A stretch of DNA of 34,271 nt, from assembly GCA_015501595.1 (NCBI GenBank), contig JADNRX010000548.1, positions 1 through 34,271 of the forward strand, written 5' to 3'. Positions 22,330 to 31,863 of this stretch are shown here, piece by piece. Positions within the stretch are counted from its first letter, which is position 1, and each line of letters begins with the position of its first letter. Origin of the DNA: Hymenopellis radicata (taxonomy: Eukaryota > Basidiomycota > Agaricomycetes > Agaricales > Physalacriaceae). The position numbers and the translations under genes are program-made. The notes beneath the pieces were generated by a model. It saw only the letters and a program-made list of their open reading frames with translations. It was not told where the DNA came from and searched no databases.

Positions 22330-22625
22330 GTCTGAGGACAAACATTGGTTTGGCAAACATGTTATCCAACGACTGTCAGTCCATAGACACTGTTTGGCAA
22401 ATTATCAGTAACGTGCCTCAGCATCTATTTGACAAATTACTACTAAATACTGCTCCCTAATGAAAGCATATACATGAAACTGGGCTAGCCGATAATATTC
22501 CATTTGCCAAATATCATGCTCATTGACTGTTGTGTCGATAAGCAGGCATTTGGCAAATTTGCCAAATATGTGTCTATTGACTATACTGTTCACGGACCCA
22601 CTATTTGGCATGTTACTAATTATAT
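22330..22625. repeat. Cluster of TTTGGCAAA/TTTGCCAAA palindromic motifs
   Basis: Within 300 bases the motif TTTGGCAAA, TTTGCCAAA or a one-base variant occurs about seven times (22350, 22393, 22429, 22502, 22549, 22557, 22602). At 22548-22567 ATTTGGCAAATTTGCCAAAT is a perfect 20-bp palindrome. Short blocks around the motifs also repeat loosely (GACTGT.. then TTTGGCAAAT). This could be the end of a non-autonomous transposon or a cluster of protein-binding sites. No coding frame supported. Confidence 0.6.
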
Positions 22626-22633
22626 AATGCCAC

Positions 22634-22860
22634 ACCGGTAGGGATTGGCAGTGCCCGCCACTGCGCCACAGCACATATTACAGGACCGGAATGGATTGGC
22701 GGTGCCCACCACTGCACCACAGCACACATTTATATAATGCCACACCAGCTGTCAGGACCGGTAGGGATTGGCAGTGCCTGCCACTGCGCCACGGCACATA
22801 TTACAGGACCGGAATGGATTGGTGGTGCTCGCCACTGTGCCACAGTCCACATTACTATAT
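22634..22860. repeat. Tandem repeat of a hairpin-forming ~51-bp module
   Basis: Four modules starting ACCGG at 22634, 22685, 22757 and 22808 alternate between two subtypes (ACCGGTAGGGATTGGCAGTG and ACCGGAATGGATTGGCGGTG). Spacing is 51, 72, 51 bases, so the dimer period is about 123. Each module contains a self-complementary GGCAGTG..CCACTGC stretch able to fold into a hairpin. TATATAATGCCACACC is repeated between dimers. Continues directly from the palindrome cluster, so both may belong to one mobile element. Confidence 0.7.
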
Positions 22861-22979
22861 ATGCTTGAAGGCAAGTGCTGGATGGTTGAAGTTGCAGCAT
22901 CAGTTAGAGTGTCTCCAGTAGTTAATAATTATTACACTTTGCAAAAAGACTTTCAGATCAAGATCATATTACACTTTGT

Positions 22980-22986
22980 AAAAAAA
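22980..22986 (-). terminator. Pol III terminator of the tRNA gene
   Basis: Seven A residues on the plus strand, i.e. TTTTTTT on the transcribed sense of the tRNA, 17 bases beyond the tRNA 3' end. Runs of four or more T are the Pol III stop signal. Confidence 0.7.
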
Positions 22987-23003
22987 TGTGAACTTTGGAG
23001 TCA

Positions 23004-23089
23004 TGCCTACTGCGGGACTCGAACCCGCATCACCCCAGATGCAGAGCAACATCTGAATCCGGTGCTCTTACCAACTGAGCCAAGCAGGC
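23004..23089 (-). tRNA. tRNA with 11-nt intron, anticodon CAG (Leu by anticodon, isotype uncertain)
   Basis: Read leftward from 23089: acceptor GCCTGCT pairs with AGTAGGC (one G-U), discriminator A; D arm GCTC-AGTTGGTAA-GAGC; anticodon stem CCGGA/TCTGG; T arm GCGGG-TTCGAGT-CCCGC. The B box GGTTCGAGTCC and A box TGGCTCAGTTGG are intact. Between the anticodon stem strands lie 18 bases, 11 more than a normal loop; placing the intron after position 37 gives anticodon CAG and intron TGTTGCTCTGC, whose CTG can pair with the anticodon as in normal eukaryotic pre-tRNAs. Mature length about 75. Leucine tRNAs have a long variable arm, but here only about 6 bases are present, so the body is not Leu-like. 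A decayed or recoded gene is possible. Confidence 0.8.
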
Positions 23090-23199
23090 TTGTCAATTCA
23101 TTACGCTCACAGGTGTTCACCCTCCGTGCAGTCCACTGTAGTTTATTAGCCAGACTAAATAATCGAAGTCACGCTGCAATCGTAAATGATGTTTTAAGT

Positions 23200-23430
23200 A
23201 TGTAGTATCAGTACGTAGTCGTTAAGGTATCAGTAAGTAGTCGTTAAGGTATCCATCCGTAAGTAATTGTTAAGGCTAGGTGTGTCGTTATTTGAAGTCG
23301 TAAAATCGTCGTCCTGAACAGTCCTGTCCTCATCCCAATCACCAACCTCGATGCAGATCACCAACCATACAAAACAGTTCGAGAATCACCAACCCATACC
23401 AACAGTTCGAGGAGTCCGAGACGCCGCAAG
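23200..23430. repeat. Short direct repeats downstream of the tRNA
   Basis: AGTAGTCGTTAAGGTATC-type units occur at about 23212, 23235 and, shortened (AGTAATTGTTAAGG), 23261. From 23337 to 23415 ATCACCAACC occurs three times, two of them followed by an ACAGTTCGAG block. No gene is supported. This fills the gap between the tRNA and the 3' end of the AT-hook gene. Confidence 0.6.
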
Positions 23431-23435
23431 CAAAA

Positions 23436-26400
23436 TTACGCCTCCCACCCCGCCGCCAGAAGCCCTTCCAAAACATAAGTGACGTCGGCCACGGCTTCAC
23501 GCCATTGTCTCCCCAGCGCGTCAGGACCCTTCGTCAGCGTATGGTGTCGGCCCCACCAATGAAGACAAGCGATTACGGAAGCGAGGCCATTCCGACCCTT
23601 CGCCTGGCGCAGCTCCCCCCAGTCCCGCCCAGCTGGATCGGGGCGATGCTCCTCGGTCAACGGGCCATCCAACCCCGCCACATCCCTCCAAGCCGGCTGC
23701 ACATGCACCCACCATCGCCAGAAATCGGTGGCAAACTTCTTGAGATCCTTACGGGCGATGTCCATAGGTTTAACCCGTCGTATGTTAACCACTGTGTCAA
23801 CGCCGCCGGTCTCTCATCCGTTGAGCGGTACCCAAGGACGACGTTTTCCAAGCCGAAAACGTGCCAACCCTTCAACACGTGTCCACAAGTTCAACATTGT
23901 CTGCCAGTCATCCCACGAAATGCTGTCGAATTGGTCATGACAGAGCACAAACCAGTCGGACCAGCCCGACTTGTCAAATGGATTGAACGGTGGTGACGGA
24001 GGGGCAGCAACGGCGGCGCGAGTCGATGGTGGTTTTCCGCGTCTAGATGCAATCGTCGGTCGTGACGATGAAGCCTCTGCTTGGATCCTTTTGTCGCCAG
24101 TAGGCGGCACGCGATTTCGCTGGCTAGACCTCGTAACACGGTCGGTAGCCTCCACCGTCTTCTTTCGCACGTCAAGGCCAGCGCCTTCCAGCCCAACGTT
24201 CGTACGGGCGAAAGGGTTCTCACCAGGCTTGATGATCGGCGAGAAATCGAAGGTGTCCATGAAGTCGTCCATATCAGCATCATCTACCCTCGTCGTGGGG
24301 GCTTCAAACTCGTCAACGTCCAAGCTGAATGAATCTGCCACCAGGTCATCCTCCGGTATTCCTTCCAAGATCTGTGGGCGATCATCCTTCTTCTTGAAGT
24401 TTGGCTTTGGCCTCGGCGTGCCTGTCTAGGTGGATGAGATGGTGGAGGAGAAGGGGGTGGAGGAGAAGGGATTGTGGAGGTGGTGGAGGAGATGGTGGAG
24501 GAGATGAAGGTACGCGTGATGCACCCGGCGTAGTCGGCGGAGTTGTGGCTGAGCAGTGACCTGCTCGTCCTCGTCCGTCGCTCCCGTTGGGCTGGGAACC
24601 TGCTTCGCCAAACTGAGCAGTTGCTTCCGATGAGCGGAAGTGGCAGGTGGCGCTTTTTTCCGGCCGCGACTCGATGATACATCCACCAATGTGGCAGAAC
24701 CCGATGCTGTGGAGGTCCTCGTTGTCGAAGGCAGTGCCTTCTTTCTACCCTTCTTCGCTGCTTTCTCTGGCATCGACTTCTTCTTCTTGGAGCCACATCG
24801 CTCTCCTCCTCCTCATTCATATTCACATTCTTTCTCGGACGACCGCGAGGGCGCTTGGGAGGCGGACCGTCTTCTTCGCGCTGTCTGTCTCGTTCCTCGC
24901 GAGCCTTTCGCCGTCGGCGACGCTTCTCGTTCTCGTTACCCGAATCGTCGTCGGACTCATCGCCGCCCGAGTTCCGCTTCGCCCAATTCTCGCCCGCCGG
25001 AATGGACATATTCTGTACGACGATGACAATCTGACCATCTGTACTCCGTACGGATTTCTTGGGTGATTTCGGAACCGTTCCTGGAATGGCGCAAGCTCTC
25101 AATTCCGCCGGTGCTACAATAGCACTGTCAGTTTGAAGTTAAAGCACAACTTAAGTACGTACAATAAGCGTCGTCCAGAAATTCCTTGAACGCGTCGATA
25201 TGCCTGGCGAACAGGGGAGACTTCCCGAAGGAAACCGGAATGGGGTCATGGTTTTCTCCCCGGTCCAATCTACTCCCAAACTAAATATCGATTTCACATA
25301 TAGCAAAGAAACAAACGTACGTTCGAATGACGAGTCGTCCACCATCAGTAGGATCTGGTACCCCCATGCAGAATGACACCTTTGCATGCAACATGTTGCT
25401 TAGGGAGGTGAGGAAAGGGTCCAAAATGAAAGGAATGTTTGCGAGGAGTCTACGAGCAAAGTCAGTTCTGTGAGAGCTGCATAAATCGCATGCGTACTCT
25501 GCTGCACGCTCGGGATCCAAACGCGTGTTCACCATTTCCGACATTTTCTCTCTGTTCGCGTGTGCGGCTTCCTTCAGCGCGGAACATTTATCGATGTACG
25601 TTTGTTGAACGTCCTCCGTGCACTTGTGGAACTTTTGCGCGTAGTATTGCATTTCGGCCCCCGCACGTCCGTGTCTAGGTTTGCCCGCCGCCTTATACCG
25701 CTTCAACCACCTGGTCCGAAATTCCTCAGGCTGATCCTTCGCCCATAGTTGGAAGGGGTGCGCAACATGAACGGTCGCGCGACCAAGCCCCAAGAGTTCG
25801 TGCACCATCAGGACCGCTAAATTCTCTCCCGATGTGTCCGAGGGGCTTGACTTAACAGACGTCTTCCCCGCCTTGCCGGGCTTATGTCGCCCTCGCGCAG
25901 TATCGCCCTCTTCATCCTTCTTGTAGCGGTATCGGAGCCAATTAGTGTAGCTCTACAACGTTCAGTTAGATAGTCCCTGTTGAATATTGACAACGCGACA
26001 AACCACACGAAAGCGCTCAATATGAGCCCGCCTATAAGCTCTAGCTTCCTTGGACTGGATAGACTCCTCTTGCACATCATCTGAATGCTTTCGCTTAGTC
26101 CCTCGTGCGTGTCCTCCACCCCGCTGCCCAAAATATTAGTCCCGTAATAAACACCGTATAAAAATGTGCTTACTTTCTGGGACACGCCTGACGCGTCCGC
26201 ACTAGGACCGTCAGCCTCAGCACTCTGTCCAGCGCCCTCAGCACCAGGGCTCTGTGTCGTATTCTTGGAGTTCTAGAATACTCCAAGTCAGCGTCGCCTG
26301 CCACTAACAAACAAAATAATTCGCACTTTCCGCGCTCCTCGCTCCTGCGTAGTCTCTGGGGCGTCATAAGGCACAAGGTCCTCGTCGTCCATCTCCTGCT

Positions 26401-26723
26401 CCAACAGCTTCGAATCCGCTCCCCAGGGACCAAGTTCGCCGAAAAGCAGCATCATCTCGTTCGAGGCCCGTGTGGCATACGCAGTTCCGTCGTGGGCACT
26501 CTTCGCGTTGAGTTGACAGAATTCGGCGACGTGATTGTCGTATGCGTATTGTCGGGCCTCGCCACCAAGCCAACCTTTGAGGAATTTTGGGACCCACACC
26601 TTGCCAGAGTCCGAGTCGCTTTCGGAAACCTCCGATTCGTCACTGCTATCATATGCTGCTTAGCAAGCAATCCTTTCACATGTTCTACGACACTTACTTT
26701 CTCTCTTTCCTTTTCTTCGCCAT
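23436..26723 (-). pseudogene. Large AT-hook nuclear protein gene, 5' half intact, 3' half frameshifted
   Basis: Family not recognised, although its look suits dispersed hypothetical families of mushrooms. Clean exons, read leftward: 26723-26698, 26642-26327, 26272-26174, 26123-26007, 25952-25321, 25269-25163, then from 25113; the six introns (55, 54, 50, 54, 51, 49 bp) keep phase. Seen in order: acidic Ser/Glu start, KVWVPKFLKGWLGGEARQYA, a central domain around FQLWAKDQPEEFRTRWLKRY and VNTRLDPERAAEYACDLCSS, an Asp/Glu then Arg/Lys-rich tract, and an AT-hook KRPRGRPRK (about residues 519-527) that should bind AT-rich minor groove. At about 24777-24788 the reading frame slips by one in a GAAGAAGAAG run; a (TCC)n-rich stretch (24430-24520) brings a second change, and a TGA at 23814 with a frame change precedes the C-terminal block FWRWWVHVQPAWRDVAGLDG. 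It could be an assembly error in low-complexity DNA rather than decay. Confidence 0.6.
24431..24510. repeat. Purine-rich GGTGGAGGA microsatellite
   Basis: Irregular repeats of GGTGGAGGAGA and GGTGGAGGTGGTGGAGGAGA inside the AT-hook gene. On the coding strand it reads as a pyrimidine-rich (TCC/ACC)n tract. Such tracts slip easily, and the reading frame of the host gene changes here. Confidence 0.7.
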
Positions 26724-26964
26724 GACCTCTAGTAGTCGTTCCTCTTGCGCGTGGCACTCAAGCGGATCCGTTTCTGACTCTTTCTGCACGACGGATATTC
26801 TAAAAGCGGAAGCCCATTTACCCATTCTAGGATGAACAACCTTGTTGCACGGACGCCGCAACTATACAGTTGTAACCCACGCTTTGGGTATTTAAACGTC
26901 GATTTTGCGCTACCGGTTCCTTACCTCCTCTCACTCTTATTCAACCATCTCGTCTTTCAGCAAT
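26724..26964. promoter_or_regulatory. Divergent promoter region with TATA-like box
   Basis: The 241 bases separate the start codons of the leftward AT-hook gene (26723) and the rightward RNase H1-domain gene (26965). TATTTAAA at 26889-26896 is 69 bases before the rightward ATG, a good position for a TATA box. The stretch TCACTCTTATTCAACCATCT just before that ATG resembles a pyrimidine-rich transcription start. Confidence 0.4.
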
Positions 26965-28015
26965 ATGGCCAAAATGACCCCGAGCAAGCCCGTCGACAGT
27001 GACGACCTCCTCCGTACCTGCTTCCTTGGTTTCTCGACGCGTCTGTAACTAATTAATCTATGTTAGATATTGCCCAGCGCCTCCGCGACATCCAGCTTAC
27101 CCCTCAAGAGGCGGGTCTCCTCACAGACCTTATTGGAATCGCTACAGCCCGCTTTGAAGGCATGTCACGCCGTGGTTTGAGTTCCTGTCCTCTTTCACTG
27201 ACGTCCTTTGTACAGAAAATGCAGCGCCAACTGGCAAGTCTATTCTTTTCCCGGCGTTTCGTGTTCTGGCTCATCCATTTCAGCCACGAATGCGTCCGCA
27301 ACCCTCCCGCCGGTAGGTTGACTCCGATATCTTGCCTCGCGTTCTAATTAAAAGCGGATCAGTTTCAGGGCAATCTAGCTCCATCGGCGTCTGTATGTCC
27401 CTTCTTCCAGTTCATGCAACTCTCGACGACTGACGTACTCCCAAGTTTCCGTCCCACCCGCGTACGCCACCCAGACGTCCGTGACTACCCCCGCCGCCAC
27501 TCCCGTCGCCACTGCAAGCCAGGCCCCGGTAGCTCCCGGCACTCAGGCTGTTAGCGCTGTACCTGCTGCTCCCGCCACTACTTTGTCTGCCGCGCCCGCT
27601 GTGGCTTCACCTCCCGCATCCACGGCGGTCACGCCTGCTCCCGCCCAGCCCGCTACTAACGGCGGTAGGTTATTATTGTCTCTTCCAACACCGATGCTCA
27701 AATTCCCGTTGTTCAGGTTATCAGTTCTTCCAAGTTCTTCCCGCCAACTATAATTATACCCGCCCCTCTCCTGGCACACCTGGTCCGTACTACGTTATCA
27801 CTAGGGGCCGCGTCGTCGGGATCATTGCAGGATGGTCCGTATCATCGCTTGTTATCATATTTGGTGGTCTATCTAACGGATTTTCAAGGGACCGCGCCTC
27901 TCCTAACTGCATCGGCGTCAGCGGCGCCGTATTCCGGTCCGTTCCCAGTGCTGACGTCGGCAAACAAGTTGTCGAGGCCGCCCTAGCGGGCGGTGCATGC
28001 ATGCTCCTTCCTTAG
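26965..28015 (+). CDS. Thr/Ala/Pro-rich protein with C-terminal RNase H1 N-terminal (caulimovirus VI-like) domain
   Basis: Model: ATG 26965; exons 26965-27013, 27067-27159, 27216-27233, 27284-27312, 27369-27392, 27475-27664, 27717-27834, 27889-28015, about 215 residues. An alternative path through the small exons (donor at 27238, acceptor at 27445) also keeps phase and gives 226. The first and last two introns are firm GT-AG; 27160-27215 begins GC (GCATGT), and 27234 may be a second GC donor (GCAAGT). N-terminal helix: LLHIAQRLRDIQLTPQEAGL. Middle: long Ala/Pro/Thr tract. C-terminus: PGPYYVITRGRVVGIIAGWD followed by RASPNCIGVSGAVFRSV, the hallmark YYV..G...GI...W....NCI.GVSGA of the PF01693 domain, which binds RNA-DNA hybrids. 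No catalytic RNase H domain follows; the stop is 16 bases after the domain's last helix. Role unknown. Confidence 0.75.
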
Positions 28016-28111
28016 ATCCTTGTTCTTGTTGTCGTGTGGGAGCCGTCCTGCCTCTTCTGTCCTTACGTGTATTGTGAATCGTCTGTCTTTACGTGCCAAT
28101 CTTTACGTGCA

Positions 28112-28117
28112 AATAAA
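28112..28117 (+). promoter_or_regulatory. AATAAA polyadenylation signal
   Basis: AATAAA lies about 97 bases after the stop codon of the RNase H1-domain gene, preceded by TTTACGTGC repeats (28088, 28101). It fits the 3' end of that rightward transcript. Confidence 0.5.
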
Positions 28118-28186
28118 TGTTACAATTGTCTTCCAAAATTGGCTCCCGGGGCTTGACTGAGTGTAATGTGAATCATACTCTCTAAT

Positions 28187-28879
28187 CTACAGGAATTTCA
28201 AAGTGGCTTCAAGATGTGCTACGTGGATGTCGTTGATTCTCCTTCCAACCGTCTGGAAAACCTCCTGAATGCCCTGAACTTCCAAATACTCTGCGCCCCA
28301 GGCCCCAACGGTGTTCAAGAGCTCATTTAGGATGCCGTGAATCATCTGCTCCCAGCCAGCAATTCGCTGTTCAATGTCGTCCAAGATGGGAGAACTTTCC
28401 CCTGGTCGGTAGTCACGTCGAATCATTTCCATAGCATGAGCTACGAATTTGTCGTGGCTTGGGCCAATATAATCCGAGAATTCTTTGAGGACAGCTCGGG
28501 CTCGCGCTAACGGCGGTGAATCGTCTGGCTATGGCATTGTCAGAGGGCCATTGTGAGTAGAACGGGTTAGCGATCGCTCACTCGCGTTGCGCGTGATGTT
28601 CATGATCGTCCTCCTGAATGGACCCTTCTTTCCTCTCTGCGTCATCTTGCCCCTTCTTGTCCCAGTACCGTTCACGCATCTGCTTTTTAATGCGCTCATG
28701 AACCCTATACGACCTTTTCAGCTGAGGACCATCGCCGACTATCACGAGAGGACGTACTCGGCACGATGGTACCACATTGTTTTACTTTTCCTTCGGGCTG
28801 TTTGGCGATCCTCTTCAGAGACGTACAAAGGCGGTCTCCCACCCCCATGAGCTATTTTTCGGGGTCGACCTCCGGGCAT
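28187..28879 (-). CDS. Small basic protein with AT-hook-like start, exon join uncertain
   Basis: Read leftward: ATG at 28879, exon 28879-28758, 44-bp intron (28757-28714), exon 28713-28582 in phase. The start MPGGRPRKIAHGGGRPPLYV holds two GRP cores like AT-hooks, then RQTARRKSKTMWYHRAE and a Lys/Arg/Glu-rich helix. The downstream frame (about 28530-28187) encodes RARAVLKEFSDYIGPSHDKF and LLNTVGAWGAEYLEVQGIQE and ends at 28187. A GTGAGC donor at 28581 and an acceptor near 28529 flank a 53-bp intron, but the phases differ by one, so either another acceptor is used, or a 1-base indel broke the gene. DNA binding is inferred only from the N-terminus; no family recognised. Confidence 0.45.
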
Positions 28880-29132
28880 TATTGTGAAGCGTTCAAGTCC
28901 AACATACGGCAACTCTCGAAACCAAAGTAGGCAGGACCGAGGTATTCTTGTCCATATTCGGACTTTCCTACATTCTACATCATGGTGGACGTGCGCACTG
29001 TCAGTCGACTTGCCAAATTCGCGGGAGAACATACGCAAATTTATAAGTGCGCAACGAAAGGCATTAATCTGCACTACTCCAACAACAGAATCGGTTAGTC
29101 TTACTGTTTCAAATTACGTGAACCGTCTTAAC

Positions 29133-29470
29133 ATGTCATTAGTACTAACCGACACCGGCCCTGCTTTGGCTCCACTCGTGTTGAACGACAAAGGAGTCGA
29201 TCAGGAGGTTCACCTCTGGTTGGGAGTCTTGGGCCTCTCCGACTTGGAAGCTGATTTTGCTGCCATTGGTGTTTATGACTGGTCAATATGAGCCTTTTGC
29301 GACGACAGGTACGCCTGGTTCGGTGTTCGCGCTTTCGTTGCTCAACAATAGCCGTAGCGTGTCTCCTTGGCCCTGAAATATCTGCACGCGTGGCTCTGTC
29401 ACTTGGGTTGGGGACCGATCCGGGACGTGTAGAGGAATTGCTCGCCGCATTGGCATTTGTTATCGAGTAG
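29133..29470 (+). pseudogene. Hypothetical protein fragment interrupted by stop codons
   Basis: The frame from ATG 29133 reads MSLVLTDTGPALAPLVLNDK, then GVDQEVHLWLGVLGLSDLEA, to a TGA at 29289-29291. In the same frame after the TGA comes DRYAWFGVRAFVAQQ and a second stop. Another frame then gives LLGPEISARVALSLGLGTDP and RVEELLAALAFVIE to 29470. The three pieces look like parts of one helical protein, but I found no splice sites that join them in phase. Not recognised. It could also be a gene with introns I misplaced. Confidence 0.35.
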
Positions 29471-29924
29471 TCTACCTCTGTGTTCATTCTTGGAAGTATC
29501 TACCATCTCCTCGACGTAAAATTGTACTGTAAGACTACCTACCCGATGTATCAACCTGTCTCTTGAAGTTACAAAAGTCCCTTGTCCTTCGCATTTTCTT
29601 GAAAAGGTTGTGAACTTGTTGTAGTCATTAAGCGCTAATGAGATCCTTTGGAGCATTGCTTAATGTTATCAGACAAAAACTCCTATGGTTCTCATATTGG
29701 CCCCTGACCAAAGACCCGCTCTTAGCTCGCAGTACGAGGTATCGCGGTGACAATAAAACTACTACCCGCTGGTAGAGCATCAACATTGGCGGCAGGGTGA
29801 CGTCGGGAGTGTGACCCGAGACTTGGTCACACCCAGGCGTACATTCAAGTTCTACCCTATTGCCCGCCTTTAGATTGACGTAGAGCACATTCATTGCATA
29901 GACTACATATACAATATTCGATTT
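29471..29924. other. Spacer with an uncertain minus-strand ORF
   Basis: A minus frame at 29628-29894 begins MNVLYVNLKAGNRVELECTP and has four Cys in its first third and no recognisable domain. It starts 31 bases before the 3' end of the next leftward gene. It may be a small protein or chance. Nothing else seen. Confidence 0.3.
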
Positions 29925-31265
29925 CTAATGTTGCGACGCGTCGTTTTCAGAGTCAGGCCCTTTCAACCAGCAGATAAACTTCCCCAGCCAATACGCGTCT
30001 TGTTTATACTTCTCCACTCTATCATGGCGACGATCCACGGCAGCGATCCACTGTCCCACCTCTGGCAGTCTGGAAACTGACATGTTAGAGGTGTCCAACG
30101 AAGACGTTGGTACTTACAGGGCATGTGCGTCAGAGACTTCGCGTCGCATGGCCCAGACGCGCCTGAAATCATTGTATCCCGCAAGCCGCTCCCACTCCCC
30201 ATCTCTATCAGCGCAGAGATCCGCACTATCAGGAGGAAGAAACAACCATGGGGGGGACGACTCCGTGCGCTGCGCCGTTGCGAAAAGGTTGAACTTGAGC
30301 CGGAATAAAAGCGCCTGGTAATGTTGAGTAGACGCTAATGAGAAGGATAAGTTCGACTCACCTCTGCCTCATTCTCGCTAATGGAAGCGATGTTCTCGTT
30401 CCATTCATGCTTAAAAGCATGACCGAAACGCCATAAACGGCCCTCCAATTCCGCGGCTAAGTACCAAGGGCGAAAGGTCGACAACCGGTCCAGTTCATCC
30501 TGCGAGAAGCAGAAACGTGTATAGCAGAACAACTGCCTGTCGTACAGAACCGGTGGAAGTTCATCCATCTCCATAAAGACGGCTTTTTGGGCGCGGTGAG
30601 CGGGCTGATGCAGTCGCGGTCGGTACGTGCGAACTTGGCGAGGATAACGGTGGCGAAATCGGGTGCATCTAATGTCGCGCCATAGCAAGGCACGGGGCCA
30701 TCGTATAGAGGGACAATATGATCGTGCTCTGGACGAAGGGACATCAATCGTCGGTATGCGAGTCAGAGAGGAAACGGGACTCACCCACCGGATTTGGAAG
30801 TCTCCAAGTCCAGCTCGCGCGGACATCCAGAAACAGCCAGAAACACTGCATGATGGCGGGGTTGGGTGAAGCGAGAACGTGTATGTGTATCCATGACACT
30901 GACAGTCCTCTGCTTTCGGGAATAACCGCCGCTTCCCTTCCCTCGGAATTGGCCGAAGCACATGCTTTCGGCAATAGCCGACGCTTCGGATTGAACGACA
31001 AGGTCTGGACTCAGGCCCTGACACGCTATTTCTATCTTCCTCGCCCTGCCACGTCCATCCTGATTGACGACGACTTCCCTCACATTTCCTGCTTGCTCTC
31101 TGAAAACCCGGTTGGATTGCTCTCTGAAAACCCGGTTGGATCGCCAATACGCCTTCCCTGTCGCCCTCGAATCATCCGCCTCCCATAATTCCGCGCGCAA
31201 CGCCTCATACGTACGGTCGTCTTCCTTCCGCGCGCTTGCTTCACGGCGTTTTGCTCTGAAGTGAG
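29925..31265 (-). pseudogene. Multi-exon hypothetical protein gene with one frameshift
   Basis: Read leftward from about 31265 (start codon not found): a basic segment RAKRREASARKEDDRTYEAL, then ELWEADDSRATGKAYWRSNR, AFLAVSGCPRELDLETSKS at the end of the exon (30789), intron 30788-30729, EHDHIVPLYDGPVPCYGATL, then a 1-base frame slip in an A5 run (30583-30587), DELPPVLYDRQLFCYTRFCF, introns 30361-30315 and 30117-30070, and the C-terminus VEKYKQDAYWLGKFICWLKG, stop at 29925. All three introns (60, 47, 48 bp) keep phase. Pro/Leu/Arg-rich conserved-looking blocks imply a real family that I cannot name. An exact 24-bp tandem duplication at 31094-31141 adds eight residues in frame. The frameshift may be a sequencing error. 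Confidence 0.55.
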
Positions 31266-31863
31266 TCCCGCATTATCATGACTTTGCGTGCATTGAAGTG
31301 TCGTCCAGGTGGTGGACGTGTTCGTGGACTTTGCAGGGCACGACGAGACGACCACCCTCGCTATTGAGGTGGAGGACGTGTTCGTCGACTTTGACTAGCC
31401 AACCATGAGCGACATCCGCTGCGGCATCCAATCCGAAACACCCGCCCACGCCGCATGACCATCTCAAGAAGGCGTCCAATGCCCTGGATCCAGACGCCAC
31501 ACAATTTCATCCTCGGGCATCGTCACACGTCGCCGTGGATCCCGCCATGCCTTGAAAAGCTCTCCCAAGTCCCCCTCGATATTTTCGTCTTTGTTTCCTC
31601 CCACTTCTTTCCCACCCAACATTGTCCCCGACCGTTACACATGCTTGTTCCCTCTTTGCGCGTCCGTGTTGGGCAAAATCGTGCGTTAGTGCTGGACGCG
31701 CGCTTCGTGGAATACACGCAATTCATGGAGTCCACTCTTGAACAGCAACCGTTCGACGGCGTCATCAAACTAGCACCACTCGTCGACGTTGTAGGTCGTT
31801 TCCTCCTGCTTTATCACCACCCCGTTCACTGATGTCTTGCACTAGCCCGCACAGCGTTTTGAG
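31266..31863. other. Unresolved coding-like stretch
   Basis: A minus frame (31276-31500) reads DEHVLHLNSEGGRLVVPCKV and could be a 5' exon of the gene at 29925-31265, but no intron of normal size joins them. On the plus strand VDVFVDFAGHDETTTLAIEV and, further on, DARFVEYTQFMESTLEQQPF look equally plausible. Two related 25-base blocks (about 31311 and 31371) explain the similarity of both readings. I cannot decide between the strands. Confidence 0.3.

Noticed and set aside
23004..23089. Alternative fold using the CAGATG/CATCTG stem as anticodon arm
   Set aside because: It leaves eight bases between the D arm and the stem instead of one and an eight-base loop; the intron-containing fold is canonical.
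30335..31147. 270-codon minus-strand ORF
   Set aside because: Its frame mixes two readings; the spliced model in another frame gives coherent protein blocks, so most of this ORF is a shadow.
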